Source: Nocardia sp. (GTDB lineage: Bacteria > Actinomycetota > Actinomycetes > Mycobacteriales > Mycobacteriaceae). Taken from it: 64,000 bases of DNA. The stretch lies in NCBI RefSeq assembly GCF_025465275.1, contig NZ_JAODNK010000092.1, positions 1 through 64,000 on the forward strand, written 5' to 3'. How positions within the stretch are numbered: the first letter of the stretch is position 1; each line of letters begins with the position of its first letter. Of the stretch, positions 40,334 through 50,730 are shown piece by piece. A program made the position numbers and the translations under genes. The notes beneath the pieces were generated by a model, which saw nothing but the letters and a program-made list of their open reading frames with translations, ran no database searches and was not told the origin of the DNA.

Positions 40334-41851
40334 ATGGAACCGATCGTCGAAGTGAGCGGCGGCAAGATCCAGGGACGAACGACGAACGGTGTGAGCGCGT
40401 TTCTCGGTGTCCCGTACGCGGCGGCGCCGATCGGGCTCGCACGATATCTCGCGCCGCAGCCGGTGGTGCCCTGGGACGGGATTCGCGCGGCGGATACGCT
40501 GGGCGCCACCTGCATTCAGCCCTCGTACCCGCCCGGTATCGAGGAGATCCTGGGGACCTACGCCGTGCCCGGCGCGGAATACCTCAATGTGAATGTGTGG
40601 ACCCCGGACCCCGGCGGTGCGGGCCTGCCGGTCATGGTCTGGATTCACGGCGGCGCGTTCGAACACGGGTCCAATGCCGTACCGGCCTACGACGGTGCCG
40701 CCTTCGCCCGCGACGGCGTGGTGCTGGTGTCGGTGAACTACCGGCTCGGCGTCTCGGGCTTCGCGGTTCTCGACGGCGCCCCCGCCAACCGCGGGCTGCT
40801 CGACCAGCTCTTCGCCTTGACCTGGGTGCAGGACAATATCGCGTCCTTCGGCGGCGATCCGGCCAATGTCACGGTCTTCGGCGAATCGGCGGGCGCGATG
40901 AGCGTCGCGGCGCTGCTCAGCGCCCCGGCCTCGCGTGGCCTGTTCGGCAGGGCGATCATGCAGAGCGGCAACGGCAGCGTCGCGGTCACCGCGGACGATG
41001 CCCGGCTGACGAGCGCGGAGCTTGCGAAGAAGCTCGACATCGCGCCGACCGCCGCAGAATTCGCGCAGGTGTCGCCCGCCGACCTACTCGTCGCACAGCA
41101 GGCCGTTCATGCCGAATTTGCGCTGAACCCGGACCCGGCACGCTGGGGAGCCTCGGTGGTCGCGGCCGGCGGCGGGGTCATGAACCTGATGCCCACGCTC
41201 GACGGTGAGCTGCTGTCGGCACTGCCGATCGACGCCGTCACCGCCGGATCCGCGCGCGGCATCCCGCTGATCATCGGCGTCACCGCCGAGGAATTCCGCC
41301 TGTTCACCGTTCCCACGGGCCTGTCCGACGCGGCCACCACCGAGATGCTTCCGTTCTTGCTGGCGCGCTTCGGTATCGAGGCATCCATAGCCGAGCTTTT
41401 CGCCGCCGCCCGCCCGGACGACACTCCCGGCGATGTTTTGGCGGCCGTCATCACCGACGGCATGTTCCGCCGCCCGACCGCCGAGTTAGCCGCCGCACAC
41501 GCCGCGACCGGAACCCCGGCCTACGTCTACGAATTCGGCTGGCAGCGCACCGACGGTGATCTCGGCGCCTGCCACGGCCTCGAAGTCCCGTTCGTCTTCG
41601 ACACGCTCGCCAATGCGGTTCCGCTCGCCGGCCCCCATGCACCGCAGCGCCTCGCCGACGAAATCCATGCGGCCTGGGTCGCTTTCGCCACCACCGGCGA
41701 CCCGGGCTGGGCGCGGTACAGCGCCGACCAGCGCGCTGTCATGCGCTTCGGCGACCCCCGATCAGAGCTCGTCACCGGCCCCGCCGGCGGCGCGTGGAGC
41801 ACCGAGCCCCGCGCAGCGACCGATACCGCTGTGCCCGGTACGGACCGATAG
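40334..41851 (+). CDS. type B carboxylesterase
   Basis: A 505-residue carboxylesterase: GKIQGRTTNGVSAFLGVPYAAAP at the N-terminus, the oxyanion loop MVWIHGGAFEHGS, the nucleophile elbow VFGESAGAMSVAALL and the His region DLGACHGLEVPFVF. It has no signal peptide, so it is cytoplasmic. The GGAGGAG ribosome site is strong. It is the first gene of a four-gene run with gaps of 23, 13 and 33 bases, and would release an alcohol from an ester for the following oxidase. Confidence 0.92.
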   Translation: MEPIVEVSGGKIQGRTTNGVSAFLGVPYAAAPIGLARYLAPQPVVPWDGIRAADTLGATCIQPSYPPGIEEILGTYAVPGAEYLNVNVWTPDPGGAGLPVMVWIHGGAFEHGSNAVPAYDGAAFARDGVVLVSVNYRLGVSGFAVLDGAPANRGLLDQLFALTWVQDNIASFGGDPANVTVFGESAGAMSVAALLSAPASRGLFGRAIMQSGNGSVAVTADDARLTSAELAKKLDIAPTAAEFAQVSPADLLVAQQAVHAEFALNPDPARWGASVVAAGGGVMNLMPTLDGELLSALPIDAVTAGSARGIPLIIGVTAEEFRLFTVPTGLSDAATTEMLPFLLARFGIEASIAELFAAARPDDTPGDVLAAVITDGMFRRPTAELAAAHAATGTPAYVYEFGWQRTDGDLGACHGLEVPFVFDTLANAVPLAGPHAPQRLADEIHAAWVAFATTGDPGWARYSADQRAVMRFGDPRSELVTGPAGGAWSTEPRAATDTAVPGTDR

Positions 41852-41874
41852 ACCCCCGGAAAGTCGAGGAAGAC

Positions 41875-43869
41875 ATGACCGAATGGATGACCGACGAGCG
41901 GTCACAGGCGCTGCGAGCGATCTGCGACACCATCGTCCCGCCACTGCGGCGACCCGATGACCAGGACGGCTTCTGGGCGCGTACCGCCTCCGAGCTCGGC
42001 GCGGACCAGGGGATTGTCGCCTATCTGGCAGGCATGCCCGAAGATCAGCGCACCGGACTGCTGGGGCTCATCGATGCCCTAGCCGCACAGGGCATTGTCG
42101 CGGCCTCGCCGCTGTCCCGCGAGGAATTGCTCAGGCGCACAGCGTTGCTCGGGCCGCTGACCGGGGCCGGAGTCGGGGTACTGATCTCGCTCACGCTGTT
42201 CCTCACCTACGGAATGCCGGATCCGGCCACCGGCCAGAATCCGATGTGGCGCAGATTCGGCTTCCCGGGCCCGATCGGCGCACCGCAGCAGGACACCAAG
42301 AACCTGCATATCACAGTGCCGCAGCCTGATTCGACCATCGAGGCCGATATCGTGATCGTCGGCTCCGGTGCGGGCGGTGGCGTGATCGCCGGACAGCTGG
42401 CCCAGGCCGGACTGCGCGTCGTGGTCCTGGAAGCAGGCGGCTACTTCGACGAATCCGACTTCAACCAGCTCGAACTGTGGGGCTTCCAGAACCTCTACTG
42501 GCGCGGTGGCCCGACGCCGACCGCCGATTTCAATATCTCACTCCAGGCCGGTGCGACTCTGGGCGGCGGCACCACCGTCAACTGGACCAACTGCCTGCGC
42601 ACCCGGCCCTGGGTGCGTGAGCAGTGGGCGCGCGAACACGGGCTGAAGGATGTCGACGGCCCGGAGTTCGACCGGCATCTGGACGCAGTGGCGCAACGCA
42701 TCTCGGTCAATGAGCAGTGTTCCGATTTCAACGGCCCGACCAAGCGCTTCCAGGAAGCGGCCGAGCACCTCGGCTGGTCGTTCGCCACCATTGCCCGCAA
42801 TACCGATCCGGCGACCTACGATCCGGCCAGCGCGGGCTACCTGGGCTTCGGCGACCAGTCCGGATCCAAACAGGGCACCATGAAGACCTACCTGCGTGAT
42901 GCCGCCGACGCGGGCGCGCAGATCATCGTGCGCAGCCGCGCCGATCGGGTCCTGGTCGAAAATGGCCGGGCCGCAGGTGTTTCAGCGACCTACGCCGATC
43001 CGGTGACCGGCGATGCCGCGACCTTCACCGTCCGTGCTCCCCGTGTTGTCGTCGCGGGCGGCGCGCTCGAATCACCCGCGCTGCTACTGCGGTCCGGCAT
43101 TGGAGGCCCCGCGGTCGGTAAGTATCTGCGCCTGCATCCGGTCGCCGCGATCGCCGGTATCTACGCCCAGGATCAGCAGGCGTGGTGGGGCGCCCCGCAC
43201 ACCGGTCTGATCGACGAATTCGCCGATACCGGAGACGGTTACGGCTTCCTGATCGAGACGGCGCAGTACACGACCGGCTTGGGAGCCTCGGCGGTGCCGT
43301 GGGTATCGGGCGCCGCGCACAAGCAGTTCCTGAGCCGATTCAGCAATGCCGCCACCAGTTTGGCAGTGGTCCGGGACCGTGGGCACGGGCAGGTGACCAT
43401 CGATGCCACCGGCAATTCGGTGGTGTCCTACTCCATAACGGACGAAGTCGACCTCGCCAATCTGCGCCAGGGCGTGGAAGCGCTGGCCGTCATGCACGAG
43501 GCCGCCGGCGCGGTGCAGATCGTGGCCTTCGCCGAGGGGCTGCCGACCTGGCGCTGGGGCGATGACCTCGACCGATACCTTGCCAAGATTCGCCGAATCC
43601 CATTCCGTGCCGGTGGCTATCGCATGTTCTCCGCGCACCAGATGGGCAGTTGCCGCATGGGCACCGACCCGCAGACCAGCGTCGCCGGACCCACGGGCGA
43701 ACTGCACGACACCCCCGGCGTCTGGATCGGTGACGGCAGCGCATTCCCCACCGCCTCCGGCACCAATCCCATGCTGTCGATCATGGCGCTGGCGCACCGC
43801 ACCGCCGAAGCGATCGCGGCGGACGCGGGCACAAAAATCCCCACCGGCGCATCGGCCACGGCGAAGTAG
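41875..43869 (+). CDS. GMC oxidoreductase (long-chain alcohol oxidase-like)
   Basis: A 664-residue flavoprotein. The first 140 residues resemble the gluconate 2-dehydrogenase subunit 3/Fao N-terminal extension ([17 protein letters not shown]). The FAD Rossmann motif is [28 protein letters not shown] at about residues 158-185. The GMC signatures [12 protein letters not shown] and [18 protein letters not shown] follow. The C-terminal active-site part is [16 protein letters not shown] and [21 protein letters not shown]. This resembles fatty alcohol oxidases. GAGGAAG precedes the ATG. Confidence 0.9.
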   Translation: MTEWMTDERSQALRAICDTIVPPLRRPDDQDGFWARTASELGADQGIVAYLAGMPEDQRTGLLGLIDALAAQGIVAASPLSREELLRRTALLGPLTGAGVGVLISLTLFLTYGMPDPATGQNPMWRRFGFPGPIGAPQQDTKNLHITVPQPDSTIEADIVIVGSGAGGGVIAGQLAQAGLRVVVLEAGGYFDESDFNQLELWGFQNLYWRGGPTPTADFNISLQAGATLGGGTTVNWTNCLRTRPWVREQWAREHGLKDVDGPEFDRHLDAVAQRISVNEQCSDFNGPTKRFQEAAEHLGWSFATIARNTDPATYDPASAGYLGFGDQSGSKQGTMKTYLRDAADAGAQIIVRSRADRVLVENGRAAGVSATYADPVTGDAATFTVRAPRVVVAGGALESPALLLRSGIGGPAVGKYLRLHPVAAIAGIYAQDQQAWWGAPHTGLIDEFADTGDGYGFLIETAQYTTGLGASAVPWVSGAAHKQFLSRFSNAATSLAVVRDRGHGQVTIDATGNSVVSYSITDEVDLANLRQGVEALAVMHEAAGAVQIVAFAEGLPTWRWGDDLDRYLAKIRRIPFRAGGYRMFSAHQMGSCRMGTDPQTSVAGPTGELHDTPGVWIGDGSAFPTASGTNPMLSIMALAHRTAEAIAADAGTKIPTGASATAK

Positions 43870-43882
43870 AGACGAGAACGAG

Positions 43883-45322
43883 ATGACAACCACCGAACCC
43901 GCCGTACAACTGCACGACCGGGCCTATATCGGCGGCGAATGGATCGCGCTGTCCGGCAATGAGACCCACGAAGTGATCAACCCCGCCACCGAGCAAACTA
44001 TCGCGACAGTCCGTCTCGGCACAGCCGCGGACGTCGACAAGGCGGTGAGCGCCGCCCAGGCCGGATTCGAATCCTGGTCGCGTAGTTCGGTTTCCACCCG
44101 GGCCGACGTGCTGGCAGCCATCGCCGCCGGACTCGAAGCGCGCGGAGATGAACTGGCCGCGGTGATTTCGCAGGAGGTCGGCACCCCCATCGCCGTCTCC
44201 CGGCTGTTGCAGGCGGGCTTGCCCGCTATGACGTTCTCGGCTGCCGCCCGGTTCGTGAGCGAGCTGCCTTGGGAAGAGGAACTCGGCAATGCCCTGATCG
44301 TCCGGGAGCCGGTCGGGGTGGTCGGTGCGATCACCCCGTGGAACTATCCGCTGCATCAGGTCGCCGCCAAGGTCGCCCCCGCGCTGGCCGCAGGCTGCTC
44401 GATCGTGGTGAAACCCAGTGAGGTGGCACCGCTTTCATCGTTCATCTTCGCTGAGATCATCGATGCCGTCGGCCTGCCCGCCGGTGTCTTCAACCTGGTT
44501 CCCGGCACCGGACCGGTGGTCGGCGAAGCACTGGCCGGGCATCCGGGCATCGATATGATCTCGCTGACCGGCTCCGCCACTGCGGGAGCCCGGGTCTCGG
44601 AGCTCGCCGCACGGACGATCAAGAAGGTCGCGCTGGAGCTGGGCGGAAAATCGGCCAATGTGATCCTCGACGATGCCGACCTGATGACCGCAGTGGTCGA
44701 CGGCGTCGGCAAGTGCTTCCTCAATTCCGGCCAGACCTGCACGGCGCTGACCCGAATGCTGGTGCCGCGCAGCCGATTGGCGGAGGTGGAAGTCATTGCA
44801 AAGGCCGCCGTGGAGGCGGCCGTCGTCGGTGATCCCTTCGACCTGGCCACCGCTGTGGGGCCGATGGTCACAGCGGCACACCGCAATCGGGTACTGGGGT
44901 ATATCCGCCGCGGCATCGATGAGGGAGCCACCCTGGTGACCGGCGGCACCGAGCCGGTCGAGGGTCTGGAGCACGGCTGGTTCGTGCGCCCCACCGTCTT
45001 CTCCGATGTCGATCCGTCCATGACGATCGCGCAGGAGGAGATCTTCGGACCGGTGCTGGCGATCTTGCCCTATGACGACGAGGACCACGCCGTGGCCATA
45101 GCCAATGGCACGCACTACGGCCTGTCCGGCGGAGTCTGGTCCGCCGATCCGGAACGCGCACAGCGCGTCGCCCGCCGGCTGCGCACCGGCCAGGTCGAAA
45201 TCAATGGCGGCGCCTTCAGTCCCATCGCCCCCTTCGGTGGCTACAAGCAGTCCGGAAACGGCCGCGAACTCGGTCCGTACGGGGTGCTGGAGTTCCTCGA
45301 GACGAAAGCCATGTTCCGCTAG
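43883..45322 (+). CDS. aldehyde dehydrogenase
   Basis: A 479-residue NAD(P)-dependent aldehyde dehydrogenase. Landmarks are [20 protein letters not shown], the catalytic Glu in [14 protein letters not shown], the catalytic Cys in [14 protein letters not shown] and [10 protein letters not shown] with the C-terminal [14 protein letters not shown]. It should oxidise the aldehyde made by the GMC oxidase to the acid. Start chosen at 43883 after GAGAACGAG. Confidence 0.93.
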   Translation: MTTTEPAVQLHDRAYIGGEWIALSGNETHEVINPATEQTIATVRLGTAADVDKAVSAAQAGFESWSRSSVSTRADVLAAIAAGLEARGDELAAVISQEVGTPIAVSRLLQAGLPAMTFSAAARFVSELPWEEELGNALIVREPVGVVGAITPWNYPLHQVAAKVAPALAAGCSIVVKPSEVAPLSSFIFAEIIDAVGLPAGVFNLVPGTGPVVGEALAGHPGIDMISLTGSATAGARVSELAARTIKKVALELGGKSANVILDDADLMTAVVDGVGKCFLNSGQTCTALTRMLVPRSRLAEVEVIAKAAVEAAVVGDPFDLATAVGPMVTAAHRNRVLGYIRRGIDEGATLVTGGTEPVEGLEHGWFVRPTVFSDVDPSMTIAQEEIFGPVLAILPYDDEDHAVAIANGTHYGLSGGVWSADPERAQRVARRLRTGQVEINGGAFSPIAPFGGYKQSGNGRELGPYGVLEFLETKAMFR

Positions 45323-45355
45323 TCACGCGGTATCGGCAGAAGGAGCTGACAACTT

Positions 45356-46993
45356 ATGTTGAGCACAATGCAGGATGAGTCGCTGTCGCTCGCAACGCTG
45401 TTGCGGTACGCGAGCACGGCGCACGCGGACTCCACGGTATCCACCTGGACCGGCACCGAATCGCGTGTCATGACCTACGGCGAGGTCGGCCGGCAGGCCG
45501 CGAAACTGGCGCATGCTCTGCGCGCGCTGGGAATCGACGTGGGGGACCGGGTCGCCACCTTCATGTGGAACAACAATGAGCATCTGGTGGCCTATGCCGG
45601 TGTTCCGGCAATGGGTGCGGTTTTGCACACGCTGAATATCCGGCTCTTCCCGGAGCAATTGGTATTCGTGGCGAACCACGCCGAAGATCGAGTTGTCATC
45701 GTCGACGGCAGCCTGGTGCCACTCTTGGCCGCCCAACTGCCGCACCTGAAAACGGTGCGCCACGTCATTGTCGCCAATGGTGACGGGGCCGCACTGGACG
45801 CACCGGAGGGCATCGAAGTACACAGCTACGACGCCCTGCTCGCCGATCAACCGGATACGTACGCGTACCCCGAGATCGACGAACGATCCGCCGCCGCAAT
45901 GTGCTACACGTCGGGAACGACGGGAGATCCGAAAGGCGTGGTGTATTCGCATCGCTCGAACTGGTTGCACGCGATGCAAGCATGCAGCGGCAATGGAATG
46001 GGACTGGCCGCCGCGGACACCGTCCTGGCCATTGTGCCGATGTTCCATGCCAATGCCTGGGGCATCCCGTACGCGGCCTTGATGTCCGGGGCGTCGGTGC
46101 TGATGCCCGACCGATTCCTGCAGCCCGAACCACTGCTGGCGTTCATGGCCGCCGAACGGCCGACCTTCGCGGGGGCCGTGCCCACGATCTGGAACGGCGT
46201 GCTGGGCGCGCTCGAGGCGAAACCACAGGACATCACCCACCTTCGTGAGGTCGTTGTCGGCGGCTCCGCGGTCCCGCCCTCGCTGATGCGAGCGTTCGAG
46301 GACAAGCACGGCGTGCGAATCCTGCACGCCTGGGGCATGACCGAGACATCGCCGCTGGGCAGTGTCGCGCGCCCGCCCGCCGGTACGACCGGAGAGGAGG
46401 CGTTCGCCTACCGGATCACCCAGGGCCAGTTCCCGGCGGCCGTGCGAGCGCGGCTCGTCGACGACAGTGGCGCGGTGCTGCCCCACGATGGAAGAGCGGT
46501 GGGCGAGTTGCAGGTTCGCGGGCCGTGGATCACCGGCGCGTACTACGGACCGGACGGCGCGGTGGTCGACGCGGACAAGTTCCAGGACGGCTGGCTGCGT
46601 ACGGGCGATGTCGGCCACATCAGTCCCGACGGCTACCTGACACTGGTCGACCGGTCCAAGGACATCATCAAGTCCGGTGGCGAATGGATCTCCTCTGTCG
46701 ATCTGGAGAACGCCGTCATGGGGCACCCGGACATTGTGGAAGCGGCCGTCTTCGGCATTCCCGACGCGAAATGGGATGAGCGCCCGGTTGTTGCGGCGGT
46801 ACTGCGCGACGGCGCCACCGTCGCACCCGCGGCGCTGCGCGAATTCCTGACCGGCAAGGTCGCCAAATGGCAGCTACCCGAACACTGGACGTTCATTCCC
46901 GAGGTACCCAAGACGAGCGTCGGCAAGTTCGACAAGAAGGCGCTGCGCGCGCAATTCGCCGACGGCGGACTGGAAATCACCACTCTCGGGTGA
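45356..46993 (+). CDS. fatty acyl-CoA ligase (AMP-binding)
   Basis: A 545-residue adenylate-forming enzyme: P-loop CYTSGTTGDPKGVVYSHRS, HAWGMTETSPLG (A5), YGP..LRTGDVGHISPDGYLTLVDR (A7-A8) with KSGGEWISSVDLEN, and the C-terminal lysine in PKTSVGKFDKKALR. The layout is that of medium/long-chain fatty acyl-CoA synthetases. It would activate the acid for beta-oxidation as the last step of the operon. AAGGAG lies upstream of the ATG. Confidence 0.92.
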   Translation: MLSTMQDESLSLATLLRYASTAHADSTVSTWTGTESRVMTYGEVGRQAAKLAHALRALGIDVGDRVATFMWNNNEHLVAYAGVPAMGAVLHTLNIRLFPEQLVFVANHAEDRVVIVDGSLVPLLAAQLPHLKTVRHVIVANGDGAALDAPEGIEVHSYDALLADQPDTYAYPEIDERSAAAMCYTSGTTGDPKGVVYSHRSNWLHAMQACSGNGMGLAAADTVLAIVPMFHANAWGIPYAALMSGASVLMPDRFLQPEPLLAFMAAERPTFAGAVPTIWNGVLGALEAKPQDITHLREVVVGGSAVPPSLMRAFEDKHGVRILHAWGMTETSPLGSVARPPAGTTGEEAFAYRITQGQFPAAVRARLVDDSGAVLPHDGRAVGELQVRGPWITGAYYGPDGAVVDADKFQDGWLRTGDVGHISPDGYLTLVDRSKDIIKSGGEWISSVDLENAVMGHPDIVEAAVFGIPDAKWDERPVVAAVLRDGATVAPAALREFLTGKVAKWQLPEHWTFIPEVPKTSVGKFDKKALRAQFADGGLEITTLG

Positions 46994-47220
46994 GGATTTC
47001 CATCGCTGGAGAACCGACAGCGCCCGGGCCGCCGCGGCCCGGGTGAGCTGGCCGTATCCACTCCGGGCAGGGACCGGACGGTACTTTCCTGGGAGTCGTT
47101 CACAGTTTCGGGTGATATCGTCTCGCCGCCGCAGAGGGCACATGCGGCCGGCGGTTTCGGACCGGGACGAATCGGGACGGGACCGCGCGCCGGAGAGATC
47201 GCGTAGGAGGCTCGGTTCTG

Positions 47221-47979
47221 TTGCACGGCAATACTTCCTGGACTGCTGGTGGACAATCGGGTGCACACCGGAAACCACCGGCTATCACCATTTTGAAGGG
47301 TCGCGCGGTCATCGCCGCGGTGGCCGCCGGGGCGGCGGTCGCTGCCGGGCAGGCCGGTCTGCAAGACGTGGGCGGGCACAAGACCACCACGGCTGCCGGA
47401 CCTTCGACACTGGAGATTGCCGCCCTGCAGCCCGCGGCTCTCACCGGTACGGACGCGCACTTCCCGGAGATCCTGGATGCCGCCCAGCCGGAGGATCCCG
47501 CCCAATACCAGGACATTCTGGCGAACGGCCAGCAGTTCGAGGCCGATATCGCGGCCCGGGCGGCCTCGAAACTGCGTCCGCTCTTCGTGAAATTCGCCTC
47601 GGGTACCTTCACCTCCGGATTCGGAACACGCTGGGGCGCAGAGCATCTGGGCGTGGATGTCGCCGCCCCGATCGGAACTCCCATCTACGCCATCATGGAT
47701 GGCAATGTCATCAGCGCGGGACCGGCCGACGGCTTCGGCATGTGGGTCCGGCTGCAGCACGACGACGGCACCATCACCGTCTACGGTCACGTGGACACCG
47801 CGACAGTCTCTGTGGGCCAGCGGGTCCTGGCCGGCGACCAGATCGCCACGGTCGGCAATCGCGGCTTCTCCACCGGCCCGCACTGCCATTTCGAGGTGTG
47901 GCTCAATGGCGCCGACAAGATCGATCCGCTGCCCTGGCTCGCCAGCCGCGGTATCTCCCTCGGACCGGAAATCGACTGA
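47221..47979 (+). CDS. M23-family metallopeptidase
   Basis: A 252-residue protein with a membrane or signal segment (GRAVIAAVAAGAAVAAGQAG) after a positively charged N-terminus. The C-terminal LytM domain has the zinc motif H-x3-D in EHLGVDVAAP and the second H-x-H in TGPHCHFEVWLNG, so it is probably an active peptidoglycan endopeptidase outside the membrane. The start is TTG, supported by an AGGAGG site ten bases upstream. The 227 bases before it show no known riboswitch pattern. Confidence 0.85.
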   Translation: MHGNTSWTAGGQSGAHRKPPAITILKGRAVIAAVAAGAAVAAGQAGLQDVGGHKTTTAAGPSTLEIAALQPAALTGTDAHFPEILDAAQPEDPAQYQDILANGQQFEADIAARAASKLRPLFVKFASGTFTSGFGTRWGAEHLGVDVAAPIGTPIYAIMDGNVISAGPADGFGMWVRLQHDDGTITVYGHVDTATVSVGQRVLAGDQIATVGNRGFSTGPHCHFEVWLNGADKIDPLPWLASRGISLGPEID

Positions 47980-47984
47980 TCGCG

Positions 47985-49175
47985 TCAGGCGGTGCGGACG
48001 CGTAGCCGATCCGCACCGCGCAGTACCGGCTCGATCACGCGTGCGGCAATGGGTCCCAGCACTGCCATGATCAGAACATAGGTGGTGGCCAGTGCGGCGA
48101 ACTCCGGGGGAACGGCACCGGCGGTGACCGCGAGACCCGCGATGACTATGGAGAATTCGCCTCGTGCGACCAGCGCTGATCCGGCGCGTGCGCGACCGTA
48201 GCGCGAAGCCCCGGCGCGTTCGGCCGCCCACCAGCCGGTCGCGATCTTGGTCGCGGCGGTCACGAAGGCGAGCGTGAGCGCCCATCCGAGTACCGGTGGA
48301 ATGCTGGACGGATCGGTGCTGAGTCCGAACAGCACGAAGAACAGCGCGGCGAACAGATCCCGCAGCGGTTCCAGCAGTTTGGCGGCATTGTGTGCGGTGG
48401 AACCGGAGATGGCGATGCCGAGCAGGAAGGCGCCCACCGCGGCGGAAACCTGTAGTGACGAGGCCAATCCCGCAATCAGCAGGGCCGCGCCGAGCAGTTT
48501 GAGCAGGAAGATCTCACGGTCGTCGCTATCGACGATCTTCGATACGAACTTGCCGAAGCGCAATGCGACCACCAGTACGACCGTCACCGTCACCAACGCG
48601 ATACCGACGGTCTTCATCCCGGCCGCGAAGCCCGCGCCCGCCAGCACCGCGGTGAGCACCGGGAGATATCCGGCCATGACCAGATCCTCGAACACCAGAA
48701 TCGACAGGATCGTCGGCGTCTCCCTATTGCCGAGGCGCCCCAGATCATTGAGCACCTTGGCGACAATGCCGGAGGAAGAGATATAGGTGACCCCGGCCAT
48801 GGCGACCGCACCCGTCGCACCCCAGCCCAGCAGCAGCGCCACCGTCACACCCGGCGCCGCATTGAGCACCAGATCCACCACGCCGGCAAGCCACGACGTG
48901 CGCAGGCCGGTGACCAGTTCAGTGGCGCTGTATTCCAGCCCCAGCAGCAAAAGCAGCAGCACCACACCGATCTCGCTGGCCAGTTCGATGAACTGATCCA
49001 CGTGCTCGAGTCCGATCAAACCGCCGGTGCCGAACACCAGCCCGCCGATCAGATACAGCGGTATGGGCGACATTCCGATGCGTGCGGCCAGCCGTCCGAG
49101 CAACCCCAACCCGAAGAGCACCGCCCCCAGTTGGATCAGCGACAGTGCGGTTTCGTGAGCAACCACCGGACTCAC
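47985..49175 (-). CDS. CPA2-type cation:proton antiporter
   Basis: A 396-residue membrane protein with about 12 helices: IPLYLIGGLVFGTGGL, VVLLLLLLGLEYSATEL, YISSSGIVAKVL and VAGAVARGEFSIVIAGL-like segments typical of KefB/KhtU antiporters. The RGEFSIV motif is conserved in the transport core. It lacks the C-terminal RCK/TrkA-N domain, which in this group is supplied by a separate TrkA-C (KhtT-like) subunit gene; none is adjacent. The gene is convergent with the M23 peptidase, only five bases apart. Confidence 0.9.
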   Translation of the reverse strand: MSPVVAHETALSLIQLGAVLFGLGLLGRLAARIGMSPIPLYLIGGLVFGTGGLIGLEHVDQFIELASEIGVVLLLLLLGLEYSATELVTGLRTSWLAGVVDLVLNAAPGVTVALLLGWGATGAVAMAGVTYISSSGIVAKVLNDLGRLGNRETPTILSILVFEDLVMAGYLPVLTAVLAGAGFAAGMKTVGIALVTVTVVLVVALRFGKFVSKIVDSDDREIFLLKLLGAALLIAGLASSLQVSAAVGAFLLGIAISGSTAHNAAKLLEPLRDLFAALFFVLFGLSTDPSSIPPVLGWALTLAFVTAATKIATGWWAAERAGASRYGRARAGSALVARGEFSIVIAGLAVTAGAVPPEFAALATTYVLIMAVLGPIAARVIEPVLRGADRLRVRTA

Positions 49176-49593
49176 CCGTCCGTCAGGATGGGCGCGGCGG
49201 TGCGCCCGTCGGTGGTGCCGTAGTTGCGTATGCGGAAACCGGATGTGTGTGTTGCTGCAATCTTCACGCCCCTACCTTAATCGGACAAATCGGTCAGTTT
49301 GACCAGTGGGGTCGAAGTGCGCACCTGCACGTGGTAGTGAACAACGCATGGGGGCAACACAATTGGGTCCGCTCAGGTGTTCCGAGACGATCCGAGGTCC
49401 GAGATCGGACTGTGCTCGAACGTGGCCGGGCGGGCAGGTGAACGGGAGTGGATTTCACATGGCATTGCCTGTTCACCTTCCGTATGGTTGCGATATCTTG
49501 GCTATACAACTTTTGGGCCGAGTGTGTGTGCTGCTGCCGGGGGCGTTTTCGGTCCCCGGTCTCTGATGGAATGCCGGATCCAGGAGTTCGCTA
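49176..49593. other. divergent promoter region of antiporter and phosphonate importer
   Basis: A 418-base region without a supported gene. It contains the 12-mer at 49497 that also occurs at the promoter of the catabolic genes. Short frames on both strands lack codon bias. No terminator is expected because the flanking genes diverge. Confidence 0.55.
49497..49508. promoter_or_regulatory. candidate GntR operator, importer side
   Basis: CTTGGCTATACA, part of the imperfect palindrome TTGGCTATACAA, lies 85 bases before the importer operon. The same 12 bases occur at 55984 over the start of the TmpA-like gene and were not noticed elsewhere in the window. GntR/HutC-branch sites often look like this. 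Confidence 0.55.
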
Positions 49594-50730
49594 GTGCGTA
49601 TCGCAACTGCTCGCAATATTGGAATCTGTCTTGTCGCAGGGGCTTTGGTCCTCAGCGCAGGCGCCTGCACGAAGAAGTCGGAAACGTCCGCGGGTGGGGC
49701 CGCGACGGCGACTTCGGCTGCGGATCTCGGAGGAATGGACGCGCTCGTGGCTGCGGCCAAGAAGGAGGGCACGCTGAATCTCATGGCGCTGCCCCGTGAT
49801 TGGGCCGGGTACGGCGCGCTGATGGACAATTTCGGCGCCAAGTACGGCATCAAGGTCAATGACGACAACCCCGGCGCCGCCAGCGCCGACGAGATCAATG
49901 CGATCAAATCGCTGAAGGGGCAGGATCGCGCGCCCGATGCGGTGGATGTCGGCACCTCATTCGCCATCAGCGGCGCCAAGGAGGGGCTCTACGCGCCCTA
50001 CAAGGTGAGCACCTGGGCCGATATCCCGGACTCGCAGAAGGATGCGAGCGGCACGTGGTACGGCGATTACGGCGGCTATATCTCCATCGGCTGTGATGCC
50101 GCGAAGGTCGCGGTGTGCCCGACGACCATCGCCGATCTGGCCAAGCCCGCGTACAAGGGGCAGGTCGCGCTGAGCGGTGACCCGCTCAAGAGCAACTCCG
50201 CACTGATGGCGGTATGGACCGCGGCCCTGGCGACCGGAGGGTCGGCGGACAGCATCCAGCCCGGTATCGATTTCTTCGGCAAGCTCAAGGCCCAGGGGAA
50301 CTTCGTTCCGGTCAAGGCGACCGCGGCGACCGTGCAGTCCGGCGAGACGCCGATCATCATCGACTGGGACTACCTGAACGCCGGAATCGCCCAGTCGCTG
50401 GGCAATACGAGCGTGAAGTGGACCGTCGCGGTGTCCACCGACGCCTCCATCGGCGGCTATTACGCGCAGGCGATCAGCAAGACCGCACCGCACCCGGCCG
50501 CCGCGCGGCTGTGGCAGGAATACCTCTACAGCGATGAGGGCCAGAACGGTCTGCTCAAGGGCTTCGCGCGCCCGGTGCGCCTGCCCGCCATGCAGAAGGC
50601 CGGCACCGTCGATCCCGCACTGACCAAGGTGCTGCCGACCGCCAGCGACAAGGCCGTCTACCCGACGGACGATCAGGCCGCGAAGGCCAAGGACACGCTC
50701 ACCCAGAACTGGGCGAACACCGTCAAATGA
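49594..50730 (+). CDS. ABC transporter substrate-binding lipoprotein (phosphonate type)
   Basis: A 378-residue lipoprotein with lipobox LSAGAC (Cys at about residue 25). The mature protein has the Fe3+/spermidine/2-aminoethylphosphonate binding-protein fold: MDALVAAAKKEGTLNLMALP, PDAVDVGTSFAI, YISIGCDAAKV and PIIIDWDYLNAG. It is the first gene of an importer operon, overlapping the first permease by 4 bases. The adjacent TmpA/TmpB-like genes suggest that the ligand is an amino- or trimethylammonium-alkylphosphonate. Confidence 0.85.
   Translation: MRIATARNIGICLVAGALVLSAGACTKKSETSAGGAATATSAADLGGMDALVAAAKKEGTLNLMALPRDWAGYGALMDNFGAKYGIKVNDDNPGAASADEINAIKSLKGQDRAPDAVDVGTSFAISGAKEGLYAPYKVSTWADIPDSQKDASGTWYGDYGGYISIGCDAAKVAVCPTTIADLAKPAYKGQVALSGDPLKSNSALMAVWTAALATGGSADSIQPGIDFFGKLKAQGNFVPVKATAATVQSGETPIIIDWDYLNAGIAQSLGNTSVKWTVAVSTDASIGGYYAQAISKTAPHPAAARLWQEYLYSDEGQNGLLKGFARPVRLPAMQKAGTVDPALTKVLPTASDKAVYPTDDQAAKAKDTLTQNWANTVK

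Noticed and set aside
46994-47220. c-di-AMP (ydaO-type) riboswitch before the M23 peptidase
   Set aside because: Such riboswitches often precede cell-wall hydrolases in actinobacteria, but I do not see the conserved ydaO core here, only ordinary GC-rich sequence.
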